In this document: piece after piece, positions 1 through 12,208 of the stretch
Layout: each line of letters begins with the position of its first letter
Numbering within the stretch: position 1 is the stretch's first letter
Assembly: GCA_013398055.1 (NCBI GenBank)
Contig: VZRS01010750.1
Coordinates: forward strand, 434,001 to 498,000
Source: Ifrita kowaldi
Lineage: Eukaryota; Chordata; Aves; Passeriformes; Cinclosomatidae
Direction: 5' to 3'
DNA length: 64,000 bases
Translations under genes and position numbers: made by a program
Notes under the pieces: generated by a model
Databases searched by the model: none
What the model was told of the DNA's origin: nothing
The model's input: the letters and a program-made list of their open reading frames with translations, nothing else

Positions 1-2991
1 CCAGAAAGGGGTGACCATCTCAGTACTGCACGATGCTGCTGCCTGCAGTTCACAGCGTGGACACAACTACGTTGCAGCCCAGTACATTCCTGATTTTTCA
101 TTGTGATCACTGGCAATTAAAGTCGCTGAACTATCAAAGAGCAACTCAAAGTTTTTTAACTCGAAATGTGAGTTTGCTCCACATAAACTTTGGGCTAATC
201 ATTTATTGGGTTTTTTTATTAGTTGTTATCAGCTTTTATTTATTTACTGCATGTTGCAATGATTATAAGCTATATTCATTATTTTGTCTGCTACTGCTGT
301 TTTGTAATCTGAAGAGTCTGAATCATGGCTGGGAAGATGACAAAAGCATAGGCAATAATAGAAACAAGAAGACCTATTGAGTTAAAATGATAAATTATTA
401 TAACTAAATCATCTGAAAATTCTTAAATTAATACAAAATTAAATAACACTATTAATAAAGGTTTGCAAATCAGTGAAGAGTAGTTAAGTGGAAATAACAC
501 TACTAGTAAAGGCTTGCAAATCAAAGATTAAGCTAGTATTTCTTGTGATCAGCTGGTATGCTGGCTGTTTATGTCTTCTGTTCTGAAAACCATGTTCTCC
601 TGTTACCAAAGACCAAAAAGCAGTAGACATATATTTCTGGAAATGAGATTCCAGTGAGTGTCAAGAAGTACAGAACTGAGTGTATGATTGTGTTGTTCAG
701 TATCCCAGATGTGGCAATGAAGGTGAAACAATATCTGCAAAGGGTGAATGCAAAACTCTGTTCTGCAGAACCCTTATCTGACACCTTAAAACCAATGTCT
801 GAGATCATATAATGCTTCAGAAGGGCCATGTAACAAAACAACCAGACAGCTATTAACACTGGAGATTGAGCTAGCTGTAGTGTCTACATTGTCTGTGTTT
901 CCTATGTCTGTGCTAGGCTCGTTGCACTCCATACAGGAAAGGAAAGTTCATGTGTAGGGAAGAAGCATTCTGAAGGAAACATTGGTGTGTATTGCAGTGT
1001 ATTATTCATATAGTTCTCCCTCTTCTTTTGGACATTACAGTAACTGCATATGAAATTGAAGTCTTCATTTTGTTTTACCTGATTTTACCTATCACAAAGT
1101 AGTTAGTCTACAAATCATGTAACCAGAAGAAAAACAAAACTAATATATAGTAGCATCTTTTTTTTTTCTAGAAGAGAACTGGAAATATTTATTAATAATA
1201 AGAACATTTTACATCAAAGCAGCAAGGTTAAAACTGAATTGATTTCCAGGGAGTATCTTGCAAAAATCAGCTGTAAGGCAAAACAAGGAGAGGCAGGTTT
1301 GGGCAGATTTGACCCTGCCACATGGCACAGGACAGGGTCTGGTAGCCCTGGGCTGAGCTGAAATGAGGTCCTGGGCCATGGTCAGGTGTGGGGAAATTCT
1401 CCAGGAAAGGTAAGGCCAGAAGGGGTGTGGGTGCATTCCCAGGGCACAGGTACCTTTACTAGCATAGTCACCCTTATTCTCTTAAAAGTCTGTGAGTGAT
1501 ACTGGCAGAGAAGGAAAGGCTCATAGAATGTGAGGGAACAGCAATGCTTTCAGAAAATTTGAAATCCTTAATTAGATGCAATTATTGGAAAAGAAACTGT
1601 CTTTTCATGGCACTCTTCATACTTGTAAAACCCACCTCCTGCCAAAGGTAGCAGGAACTTTAATGGTAGACCCTGTGTAAGAGCTTCATGAAGGGAATAT
1701 TTTGAAATAAGTAAATAAATTGCCCCACTGAAATTGAAAAAAAAAAGGCAGCTCCAGATGTGTTAGTTTTACAGGAAATCCTGTCTCACTTGGATGGATA
1801 TAGAGAGCCTGAAAAACAGCAGAACCATTAGGTAGCAGAGGTGGGAGAAAGAAAGTTACAGAAATACTTTACAAAGGGACACTATTCACCCTGTGTATAT
1901 ATGGACTGCACATACAGAAGGTTGCACTCTTTACCAGGGATGTGTAAAATCCCTTTACAAGGTACTCTTTCTACAGCTGCCCTTGAGACATGTCACAGAG
2001 CATCCCTGTTGCTAGACAGATGCTAATCCTGTGTTAGCCAGTGTAGCCAAACCTGCTTCATCAACGCAAGAAAGCCTTTGTCTGTCACAAATACCTCCTC
2101 TGAAAAAAAGTAAAAATAACACCTGAGAAAGAAAATGAGTCTTAAAACAGGTCTTGAGAAAAAACAGACCCGAACTCTGTTAAGCAGAGGGTAAGAAAGT
2201 AGCTCTAAATAACAAAACTATTTTTCCTGAAGTTGTCCTGTCCTGAGACGCAGGTGCAAATTTCCAGAGGACCTGGCAAGGAGGGTGCACTTTGACATCA
2301 CCCTCCCTTATAGATCATACCAGATGGTGAGCTGGCAGTTGCTCAGTTGCAAGCCCATCCCGTGTGCATTTACCCCCAGCCAGATGTACACATCAAGTCT
2401 TGTCTCTTTAAATACTTTATCTGTCAAGTTGAAATGCAATGATCTTATTAATATATACAGGATTCAAAGTGGGGTGGGCCTTATAGGTCAAAATTAGCCC
2501 AGAATTATGTGCCAAAGAGCAAAACTTTTCAGAAGTATGACTTCTGCTGTGTTCTAGAAGCTCTGTAGACACTGGTTCATACCTAGTGGGCGCCAGGGTT
2601 AAGGACAAAAAACTTCACCTATTTAACTTCAGTTCAACTGTAAAACAAATCCCAGGCTTGAACAGAGCCAAGCCAAGCTTAGACAGTAAATCTGACACTG
2701 TGTTTTGCTCAGTGTGGGACACCTATGGTTTAAAATGCAAGTAAGACAGAGTTGCAGTGACCCAGAGCACTTCTTTGGTTTCATATTCCCCTTTGCTTGC
2801 TATTTTGGATTAAAACCTGTATGATGCAAGGCAGAACTTTATTATGAAATGTTCACTGACTTTGCTGTGGGCAGCCAGATGAGTTTTTGGGGCCAGCTTT
2901 TATCTGTCATCAATCAGTATGCAATGCTTAGTGGTGGAGTGTAATAAAGCAGTTCATCAGAGTGTGATTTGCAATAGGGTGAAAGTATTTA
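1..2991. other. Unique non-coding stretch
   Basis: No recognisable gene. Open frames on both strands are under about 115 codons and show no domain. The stretch is AT-rich and CpG-poor. It contains a short tandem duplication (441-523) and a strong plus-strand splice-acceptor-like site at 1171 followed by a 62-codon open frame, both described separately. Short A runs (around 1736-1746) are the only low-complexity sequence I see. Intergenic or intronic DNA is the simplest reading. Confidence 0.7.
441..523. repeat. Two-copy 51-bp tandem duplication
   Basis: The 32-base block at 441-472 recurs at 492-523, a period of 51 bases, with three mismatches, all transitions (two T/C and one A/G). Both copies share the core AAATAACACTA and the tail TTGCAAATCA. 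Only the first 32 bases of the unit remain clearly alike. A local tandem duplication followed by drift explains it. No coding role is visible. Confidence 0.75.
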
Positions 2992-3142
2992 TCATAGAAT
3001 ATGGTGAGTTGGAAGGGACCCATCGAGATCATTGAAATCCAACTCCTGGCCCTGTCCAGGACACCCCAAGAATCACACCATGTACCTGAGAGCATTGTCC
3101 AAAAACCTCTTGAACTCTGACACACTTGGTACTGTGACCTCT
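2992..3142 (-). mobile_element. CR1-type LINE, 3'-end fragment
   Basis: Read on the plus strand, the segment begins TCATAGAATATGG, followed by GTTGGAAGGGACC, GATCATTGAAATCCAACTC and ACACCCCAAGAATCACACC. This is the characteristic reverse complement of the untranslated 3' end of avian/sauropsid CR1 elements, so the LINE sense strand is minus. The terminal direct repeat (TCATAGAAT) survives as about one copy. Similarity fades after about 3142, giving a 5'-truncated copy of about 150 bp, typical of CR1 insertions. No reverse-transcriptase or endonuclease coding part is present. A moderately diverged copy; the subfamily is not assigned. Confidence 0.88.
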
Positions 3143-5480
3143 GTTTAAGCATGTGTGACATTTCTGTCTACTGTCCATAAGGAAACCCAAATGCAATAAT
3201 GAAGCATCCATTCATGCCCCAAGTATTCAAGACAGTAGAGCTATGTCTTATTTTATCCTCAAAAATTACTGGATGTATCCTTCCAATAACTGCTTTGTAG
3301 TATTTTACACAAAAGTATTTTTTTTTCTCTTTGGTTTCATAACCAGAACCCTAAAAGAATTTTCCACAGCTAAAATACTATTTGTGCTTGACTTTCTGCT
3401 GCATGGATAAGCTTTGTATCCTGCATTGCAATAAGTTATTCCTGCTGCAGAGATTGTCATTATTCTAGAAAATCAAGGCACTGGACCATATCCAAGCACT
3501 CAGAAACCTCAGTGATAACAAAGAATTTATATGTAAGGAAGGTGAAGTACAGTTCTGTGCCGTCTGTATATCACTGGCTTTTAAATCCAGTTCACTTTGT
3601 AGCTGGATTCATGTAGACATTGAAAGGGACTAGAGAAAGAATGGGTCTTTGTCTGCTTGAAGACTTACTTTGGATTCATGCCACCTGTCAGACTTGACAT
3701 AAGGTCAACAGTGGCAAATACTGCAAAGATATTAAGGAGAATAAGAATGGATTTCTCCCTTGTATCCATTGACAGCGACAGCCCTTCTGTGCCAGTCATC
3801 CATCAGTGCCAGTGAGACAGATTCAGCATCGTGCCCTGGCCTGTGTCTGTGCCTCCTCTGACCCTGGATTAACATGAATAAACTTGTAAGTGGATTCTGT
3901 ATGAGCTTGCCTTAGAATACCAGGTTTGATGGTAGGTGGCAGATGAACTGAAATGATGTATTCAGGACAGATTATTGGGGAGAAAAAAAACCTGAGTTTA
4001 GGTACTGATAGAAGTACTGAGATTCCCTCCCTGAATCAAGCATTAGATATTTCTGCCTAAATGATAAAGCAGTGACATAGTATTAATATGAACCCTCAGA
4101 TCCTTGTCATATGGGTGTAATGTTAGTATAAATTAGCAAGCTGTATAATTTGCTAGCTCCCAGGAATCCCCTCAGTTGCACTGGGACCACCAAGCTTGGG
4201 GATAGCAAGGGAAATCTCCATGGAGTGCTACTGCACAGGCACATGGGCACAAGAGACCTCTGTAGCCTGTGTTAGCTAAATTTAAAAAAATCAACAGAAA
4301 TTTGTTGTGTGTTGCATTGCAGAGTGAGCCCCAAAGAAGCACACAGGAGATGGTTACAGGGGTACTCACAGGTTACCACTTGTAATGGTTGTCTCTGTGG
4401 TTCTTTTGCACCTCAGTGCTCTCTCAAGACGCGTTTTGTCACCATTAACAACAATAAAAAAGAAACATTTTACCAAAGTCTATAAATCTCTGGTGGAGAT
4501 GAAGCCTACTATTCCCAAAGTAAGAGCTTTCCCTGGACGGAAGTACATCACTCCCATGTTAAGAGGCCGGATGGCATAGGTAGAAGGAACAGACATGTGA
4601 CCACGTTGTCCTGGTTACAGAAAATTAAATCAGTCAGACTGGTTTGTGTTTTGATGTTAGGCTGTTATGGATGGCCCATTCTTTCGGGAAACTGTTAAGA
4701 AATGTCTAGCAAAAGTGTTTTATAATCCGTGATTCAATGATGAATAATAAAAATAAACCAGATGAGCATCAGTGAAACTTTGGAGAGCTGCAAAATGTTA
4801 AACCTTTCCTTTCTCCTTTGTGTAGACCTCTAGTTACGACTGATAGGAGCACCTTAAGTTCAGCATGGGAGACATTTTACAGAATAGAAGGTTCCCCATG
4901 ATTTCAAGTGCAATTTTTCTTGTGCTCCATTTGACATGTTGCAGGACAAAACAACATTGATTTGAACTCATCTAGTGAAGTGCCTGCATTTCTTGTAATT
5001 ACAGTGAGAGTTATGGAAATAGGAATACATTAAAATGACCAGATTCTAATATACAGTTTTGCAGACCAAGTGGACTTACAACAAACATGGCAGCTTTTTA
5101 TCTGAATTTGACTTAACTAAAGGAATCATTCCTATCATAAAATTAAATATTCACATCCATTATTATTCTCGGACTAGAGACAATAATTTAAATTAATATC
5201 AAGATGCATTTTTAAAAATCATCAATCTGCCATCTTAACTACATTATATTCTACCTTCAGGCTCATGTTGTAGTTTTTATGAACATGACTCAAATAAATT
5301 GGCTCTTTTTCCTCGGTGGCTTCTTTAATTACTTTGATATTATCCAAGGAACTGGTTTAATTTAAATGAACACAGTGTTCTTGCTACTACTACCCAGAGA
5401 AAACACAGACTCAGAACACGCTGTTTTGTAGTTACAGCGTGTGCTTCTGCATGTGGATGCCAAAACTGGCTTGGGCTTAC

Positions 5481-5563
5481 CTGTTTACCTACCTTCACGT
5501 GATACAGAAGACTCCTAATGAGCCCAACATTGTCACTTGTCCTGAAGATCTTCTTTTGAGTGT
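5481..5563 (-). other. Candidate internal exon (unidentified)
   Basis: On the minus strand an acceptor-like run (TGCTGTTTATCTGCAG) is followed by an open frame and then two in-frame donor-like sites 12 bases apart: AAG|GTAGGT after 5493 and CAG|GTAAGC after 5481. The exon would be 71 or 83 nt, entering with two bases of a split codon and leaving in phase 0. The predicted peptide, beginning TQKKIFRTSDNVGLIRSL, is mixed charged and hydrophobic and looks protein-like, but I recognise no family. No partner exon is established. It may be a real exon of a long-intron minus-strand gene, a non-coding RNA exon, or coincidence. Confidence 0.22.
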
Positions 5564-6326
5564 CTGCAGATAAACAGCAAAGGTAATTAGGCAATTAGAT
5601 TAAAGGGCACTGTTACAGAACATTTATTATATACCTAGACAACACAGTTACTTCATTTTATTTGGGGCAATGTTCCCTTACCAACTATTTGTATATTTTT
5701 AATCAAAGAAATATATGTAAAAAATAAAGACAATAAATTAACAGTATTTGCTGTTGTGTCCTTCTATTCCTCTTGTAATCATACAGGTTGGTAACTGAGT
5801 TCTGTACATAGGTGTAAGATTCTTTCTCCCCCTCCTTTTGGTGTCTTTCCAAGTAAAGTACATAATAAAATACATAAGACGGTGTTTAAAAAAAAAAGTA
5901 CAAGCAAACATTGGTACTTCATAAAATATTTAAAGACCTTACAAAAACGCAAAACTGTATTTCATTTCCTGAAACAGTTATAGTTTCAAACTCCATCTAT
6001 TTCTTTTAAACCAAACCCATATGTGTTCGAGGCAGTTTTAATCTGTGGAAATACTTTATTTTTGGCTGGCCTGAATGAGTGAATATTAAGTATGAAGCAA
6101 CAAGTCAGGATATTGAGAAGAAATTGTACTATCTTAAAGAACAAATTGTTAAAATCTGAGAAATTTCAGCTTGTTTGTCTTTTTCTGTGATTAAATATGA
6201 GCTACATGACCGTATTTTACAGCAATGGTCTTGATAGATAGAATATTTTGATTTTTCTTTGTGTTTTAATGGGGAGAAGTCTTCCATCTGTTCAAAGCTG
6301 ACACTCTGTGTCACTTCTCTCTACAG

Positions 6327-6726
6327 AGGATACATGCACTTCAGAGCTGTGTTCTCATGTGTGGTCATAGCAGGGCCAAATCATCACATAGATTACTTGC
6401 TATTGTTCTTCCTTTATCACTTCCTTAATACCAAAAGGAGTTCCCAGTGGCAAGCTGCTCGGGACACGAGCACCAGGAGGAGCAGGGAGGAGCAGCTCCC
6501 AGTCGCCGGTCCCACAGCACGGACACCTTGGGAGGTCATTTTCAGAACACGTGAAATGCAGCTTCTTCATTTAATGGCATTTCACACCATTCGTGTACAG
6601 ACAGAAACAACTGCTCAAAATACAAGCCAGAGGAGAGTCAGGCTGGGCATCTCACTGTACTTAATCTGTGCTTGCTCTAGACAACTACCCTGGTTGGCCC
6701 TGATGTATCTCCAACATTTAATCTAA
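6327..6726 (+). other. Candidate terminal exon with the longest open frame
   Basis: A near-ideal acceptor (GTCACTTCTCTCTACAG, ending 6326) opens directly into the longest frame of the window. About 132 codons remain open from the acceptor to the stop at 6724-6726, and an AATAAA lies at 6915-6920. The translated product has a hydrophobic patch (about 20-35 residues after the acceptor) and then an arginine/serine/glutamine-rich part from a locally GC-rich segment. It resembles no family I know. The open frame could owe its length to that GC-rich segment. Best described as a possible last exon of a lncRNA or unknown transcript. Confidence 0.2.
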
Positions 6727-9700
6727 TTCCTGTTGCTGTTAGTCATTAATACTGTCATCACGAAATCAGAGGGAGAGTATAGTACAAGAGAGGGTCTGTG
6801 GTTATTTTCTTTTTAATGTGATCTCTGCTGAGCATAAGGGTTTTTTTTGCCTAATTAGAACTTTACTATAAACATTAATGACCTTAAGGCCAACCTGATT
6901 TGTTTGAGAAAGGTAATAAACTATCTGACAGAAGAGTTTGATCTCTGTATAGAAATCTTAGTCCAGCTGGACCCTGACTACATCCCCAAGCTTCCCATCC
7001 GTTCATCTCACACATCTTTTACTGCACTACCATTCCTCTTGCAGCAGCCTCAGACAAGTCAGTAAAAAAAACTACAAAAAGCTTCGTCTTTCCCTTTCAG
7101 ACGGATGCTCTGCTGCCCACCACAGTGCTACATCCTGAACAATCATTGCTTCTTGCGACTGCTAGGAACGTGTCAGGATCTTGAAAGAAATAATTAGATG
7201 CCAACTTTGGATAATAGAGTATTTAAAAATCAATTAGCCTTAATGGGAATACTTTGCAAGTTTTCTCATGATTCTGCTGTTTGACACGATGTGTTGAAGT
7301 GTGTCTCACAGACAAGTAATAGCCCAGTATCTCACGGGAAAGTGAAGCCTCCACCGTGATGTACTAAGAGTGCATTTTGCTGCTTCTGGAGCCCATTCAT
7401 TTCTTGCCATACCAGTGTCAATGAACTTCCTAGCTGCTGTCAACGTGTTTAGTGCACATGTCAAGCCAGCACTGTGCCGGTCCTGACATCAAACAAACTG
7501 GCGCCGATCAAGATATTACCTTGAGCTGGCAAGAAGGAAAAATAGCAGGAGCAAAGAAGGAGCAGTAACTGAAATACTTCATCGACCACCCCAAGTTTGC
7601 TGTATGTTGTGGCCATAGAATAATTAATCTGCACAGATGATGGCATGAAGAGTGTTGAAAAGGAGCAAATTATATCTTTTGCTTCACAGTCCATGGAAAT
7701 GTAATTTTAAGGGTGAAGTTTTTGAGAGCATGTTCTGCTTTTTCGTTTCTTGGGAGGCCAGTCTGGTCCAGCTTGCTCCCTTGCTGTAAGTGCATCCTTA
7801 AATATCTCTTACCCACAGAAGGCAGATTACAGACAAAGCACTGCTGGTCGGCTTGGCAATTTGAACACTTTTTGGATTTTTTTTCCCCTCACTGTTTTCT
7901 CTCTGGTGACCTGAGGTTATATGACTGATCCTTGGTTCATATGCCCTGAATACAACTCTCACCAAATCACATTGACTTGAATGTGAGATTTACTTCTAAG
8001 TACATAAAAAATGCACATTTTGTTTTGTTTCTAAGGAAAGAAAACCAAGGAACCACAGAAATTCCAGTTCTGCCCCTGTTCTCCCTTTGGTACATTTCTC
8101 AGATCAAAGCACACAAGAGCTGGCAGATTTAGGACCTGTCCCCTTCTTTCCTGGGATGTACCTGAGCACATTTTTTCCAGGGACTGACCAGCACCAACAG
8201 TCTACCAAGTCCTCCTAGGCAAAATTTTGCTTCACCCTTCCTGTTGATGCTATATGCAGCTGCTACACCAAATATTACCCCTGCTAAGGCACCCCACTGA
8301 GCAGGTGTTTCAGAAACAGCAGGGAGATGAGATGATCTGAGTTTCAGAGCCCAGTATAGTGAATATTTTGTCCCTTATCCCCAGTAGCAAAGTGCCAGCA
8401 GGGCAGATCAAGCAATCCCCACACTTTGCAGCAGCCCTTTGCTTGGGGAAAAATCCAGGGTCCAGTGCCTCATGTGGGACTTTCCCTCTGATGTCTCAGA
8501 TATGTGCTGTGAATCCTGGGCCAGGGATAGAAGGGGATAAAGAACCTCAGCCCTGCTTTATCCCCACTGCTTCTTGACTGAAACACCCCATCCTTGTTAC
8601 ACACGCACACAAAAAAAACCAATCCCAAAACAAACAAACAGCTACTATTGGATTATTGACCAAACCAACTTGATGTTATGCTGATGCTGTTTTTTAAAAT
8701 GCTTTTGGTGTTGAACCAGCCAGATACATTTTAAACATTTCAGGAATTGAACAGAATGGCTGCTTTTATAGTAGATAAATATTTTTCTGTTGTGCATACT
8801 AATGGCACAAAGCTACTGCATGGGTAAGGGAACTGCAAAGATATTAAAAAGATGCTTCATAAGCTAAGTAAACAAAAACACATATATAAATCACAAATAG
8901 CATAAATCAAATTTTGTCTGTGGGGTGCCCTTTTGAGCAACAGAGCGTGGGAAGAGACTGCTGTGAAACATTAAAAAAAATGGCTCTATTTGCATCATTT
9001 CAGTGGTTCCAAACAAAACAGCCATCATTGCATGAGATGAATAAGGGATGCACTTTCCCCTGTCATTTTGCCTGGCACTTTCTGACACCAGCTCAAACTT
9101 TAAGCAGCACTCAGCCAATCCTGCAGCATTTTCGTATCACTTTGACCATAAAATAAATAAATAAGCAAACCCACCCAGATGCAGCAGCATATCTGTGTAA
9201 ATGGATTGTTCAGAGATCTCTCCTTGAAGTTAGTTTTTCAGGCTTTTTAAATGTGTAGCCTTGGGCTCATATATCTCTTTAAGTACCAACACTATGAATC
9301 ACCTTGAAGAACTTCTTTAAAAAATAAAAAAAACAAGAGGAAAAGAAAAAACCCTCTACTGTTGTAATAAAAATGAAAAATGAAGTTCCTTCTGGCTTCC
9401 ACTATCTAAGAACTGTGTCATTGCTTTCTTTTTCTTCTTATTCTAGTTTATGGACTTAAGGAATAAACATTTCCCAGGATTTGGCTGACAAATATTTGTG
9501 TACGAAAGCACCTGCACAATTAAACAGAACAACACGCTTATAGCTTGTCCTTTACACTGCTTAGCAATCAATTCTTTTACAGATTTGCATAGTTATGATG
9601 ACACAGTAGCAAGGAGCTCTAAGCACTTGTTTCATCTGCCTCCTTTTTTCAAGTGCTTATCTTTCAAGTATATTAAAAAATATTGCTTTGAGCTGTGCAG

Positions 9701-12184
9701 GCTGATAGCTAGAACCCCAGGAAGAGATACAGGGACCATTGCTTCACCCTGCTCCTGGAAGCAGATGGGAACGTAGGGTATGGCAGTACCATGTCCCCTT
9801 TTCCCAAAGCAATGGGTAGAAGCAGATAAATCAGCTGGAGTAGATGGACAAGATTCCTTCTTAGCTGCCCCCATCATGAGGTTGTCTGTTTGGCGGGTTT
9901 ATTTAATGCTGCTGTTGCCAATAAAAGCGGCCTGCAGCAGAAAGGAGGCTCCTGTGTGCCTGTCCCACTCCCTTGGACATGGAGCCAACCCATGTTCTCT
10001 TGTCTTTTCATCTCTCTCTTACTAAAGATAGAGTAATGGCAAAGGATTCATTTTTAGTCGTGGACAATCTATTATATTTAAAAAGCAAAGTTTAGAATTG
10101 GGGATTGGTTATTTTTCTGAAGTGATTATCTTAAAACAAGGATTTAGACAAACAAACAGGACTGAATTTTGCAATTCTTTGCAAAAATTCATTGCAAGGA
10201 AAAAAAAAAGGAGAGCAGAAAAAAAACCACCAGGGCTGTATTTAGCATCAGAATATGTTCAAGTATGGAAGTATTTTCTGCTCTCCAGTCAACCAGGAAT
10301 TAATTTTGAGATCTGATTTCCTCTTTTCCCTTGCAAGCACAGCAAGAATTGGGGAACTACTAAGGAGAAAAAGGATGGGAATACAGGGAGGGAAGGCATC
10401 CCATTGATGATTTTGTTTGTTACTGTCTGGCTTCCTGTTCTAATTTGTTTTCACAGAGGTTTTCCCTTTATCAGCCCACTGCCTGCTTTGCTGTTGCTTT
10501 TGAGCCCTTCCAGGTCTGAGAGCAGCTGTGCTAGCCTTGAACATTGCTGCATAGCTGGGCAGAGCCAGTGATGACCCTGTGGGATACCGAGAGACTGCAA
10601 TATCCCCCGGGATGCTTTGATATAGATTAGGGTCTGGAGGTACTGAAGACAACTGCTGCTTCTCCTCTGATCTTGCCATGAGGAAGCTCAGAGGAGGAGG
10701 GGGACTATTTCACCTGCAGTGTGGGATCTGGCATTGAATCACCTTCTGGGGATGGGATGCAGAACATGAACAGAATAAATTAATCTGAAAGGAGCTCTTG
10801 TGCCCAGAGAACAGTCCTATAGTCAGGAGAGTGAAGCTGTGCATTTATATGCAGTGTGGAGGGTTGGCGAGGCTGCTCTCTGTGCTCCAAGCACGCTCTT
10901 GGTTAGACTTCAACATGACAGACAGCCATCAGGTGCAGACACAGATGGGAGATGTAGGAATTCTTCCTAGAGAGGACTGAAATAGCTCCTGACATTCAGA
11001 GAGCTGCACTGGAGATGGACACTTCACAGAGATGTGGGTAAAAACTGCCGTGGCTCAACGTGAGGGGGTGGGTAACGTGGAAGAAACTCTGTCTCCTTCA
11101 GAAAATATCTTAGCACATCCTGAAAAGAACTGTCTTCTCCACACTGGGAACACCTGAAGCTGCTTAGCCAACTCCTCTACTCTCATGGAGCAGCTGAAGC
11201 AGTCGGAAATTTGATATCCTTTTTCCACATCCAGATTTGGGTGGTCTTCACTGCTGTTTCAGGGAATCCCAGGCACTGCTACCTGCCCACTGTGCAGAGG
11301 CTGCTTCAGCACGCCTAGAAATGCAGGAGCACATCACATGTCTTCCCTGAATTATGCACAAACCTGTTATTGAAACGGGTGTTCAGGGTTGACCTAATAA
11401 CAGCATTGAAGGATTGAGCACCGGAGTGGTACTCTGCACAAATGGATTAGAAATTTTCTTTCCATTCAATCATCCCTTTCTGTTTGCAGTGTGGGCCTTT
11501 CTTTTCCCACATACAATCATGTGCAACTCGAGGTTTTGGTCTGCCACTGCTTTTGTGCTCCTGGTTTGGCTTTTTTATCTGCCCATGGGAGCAAAGAGCA
11601 AGCAGAGTAATATTAGGTGGAGTAGAGATGCTTCTGATAGGGGCTTGTTAAAAACCATCGCCTCTGTATGCAGCTGGTGAGAAAAATGGTATCCAGTGTT
11701 GTACTTTTCCAAAAGAAAAGGAAAAACATGTCAAATTAGCAGCTGGGAATTAAAGACAAGTAAAATGCCACATTGTCTTACTTGGACAGGTCTGGTATTG
11801 CTTAATCAGTGCTTCAGCAGCTAAGCTGTGAAGGGATGACACGCAGTTCAAACCTGTGGTGATTCACAAGCAGCACAGCACACAGCAGCAGGAGCAGCCA
11901 TGGGATTCCACATGAACAATGCTCTTTCATTCAGGTAGGTTTCAGCAAACCCTAACTCAGTCTCTCACAAATTCTCCATCAGGGAGATTCTTTGTCCTGC
12001 TTCGCTTATATCCAGTCCTGGGCTGGAATGAAGAAAATGTTTAACAGTGTTCATTCAGAAGCACTACAAATAAGGAGTGTACTGAAAGCATAGAGGGATT
12101 TTCACATAAGTAGAGTGAAAAACATTAGAATGAACAGCATTAGATCAAGGTGCAAACCAGCAGCACCTGCACTTTTATTACATG

Positions 12185-12208
12185 CACACACACAGACACA
12201 CACACACA
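12185..12208. repeat. CA dinucleotide microsatellite
   Basis: Twelve dinucleotide units, nearly all CA, with one CA-to-GA interruption. A short tract that may be polymorphic. No associated gene. Confidence 0.9.

Noticed and set aside
2928..3161. 77-codon minus-strand frame
   Set aside because: It overlaps the untranslated 3' end of a CR1 fragment, which does not encode protein.
4360..4440. Minus-strand donor-like GTGAGTACC
   Set aside because: No acceptor with a pyrimidine tract found upstream on the same strand at a sensible distance.
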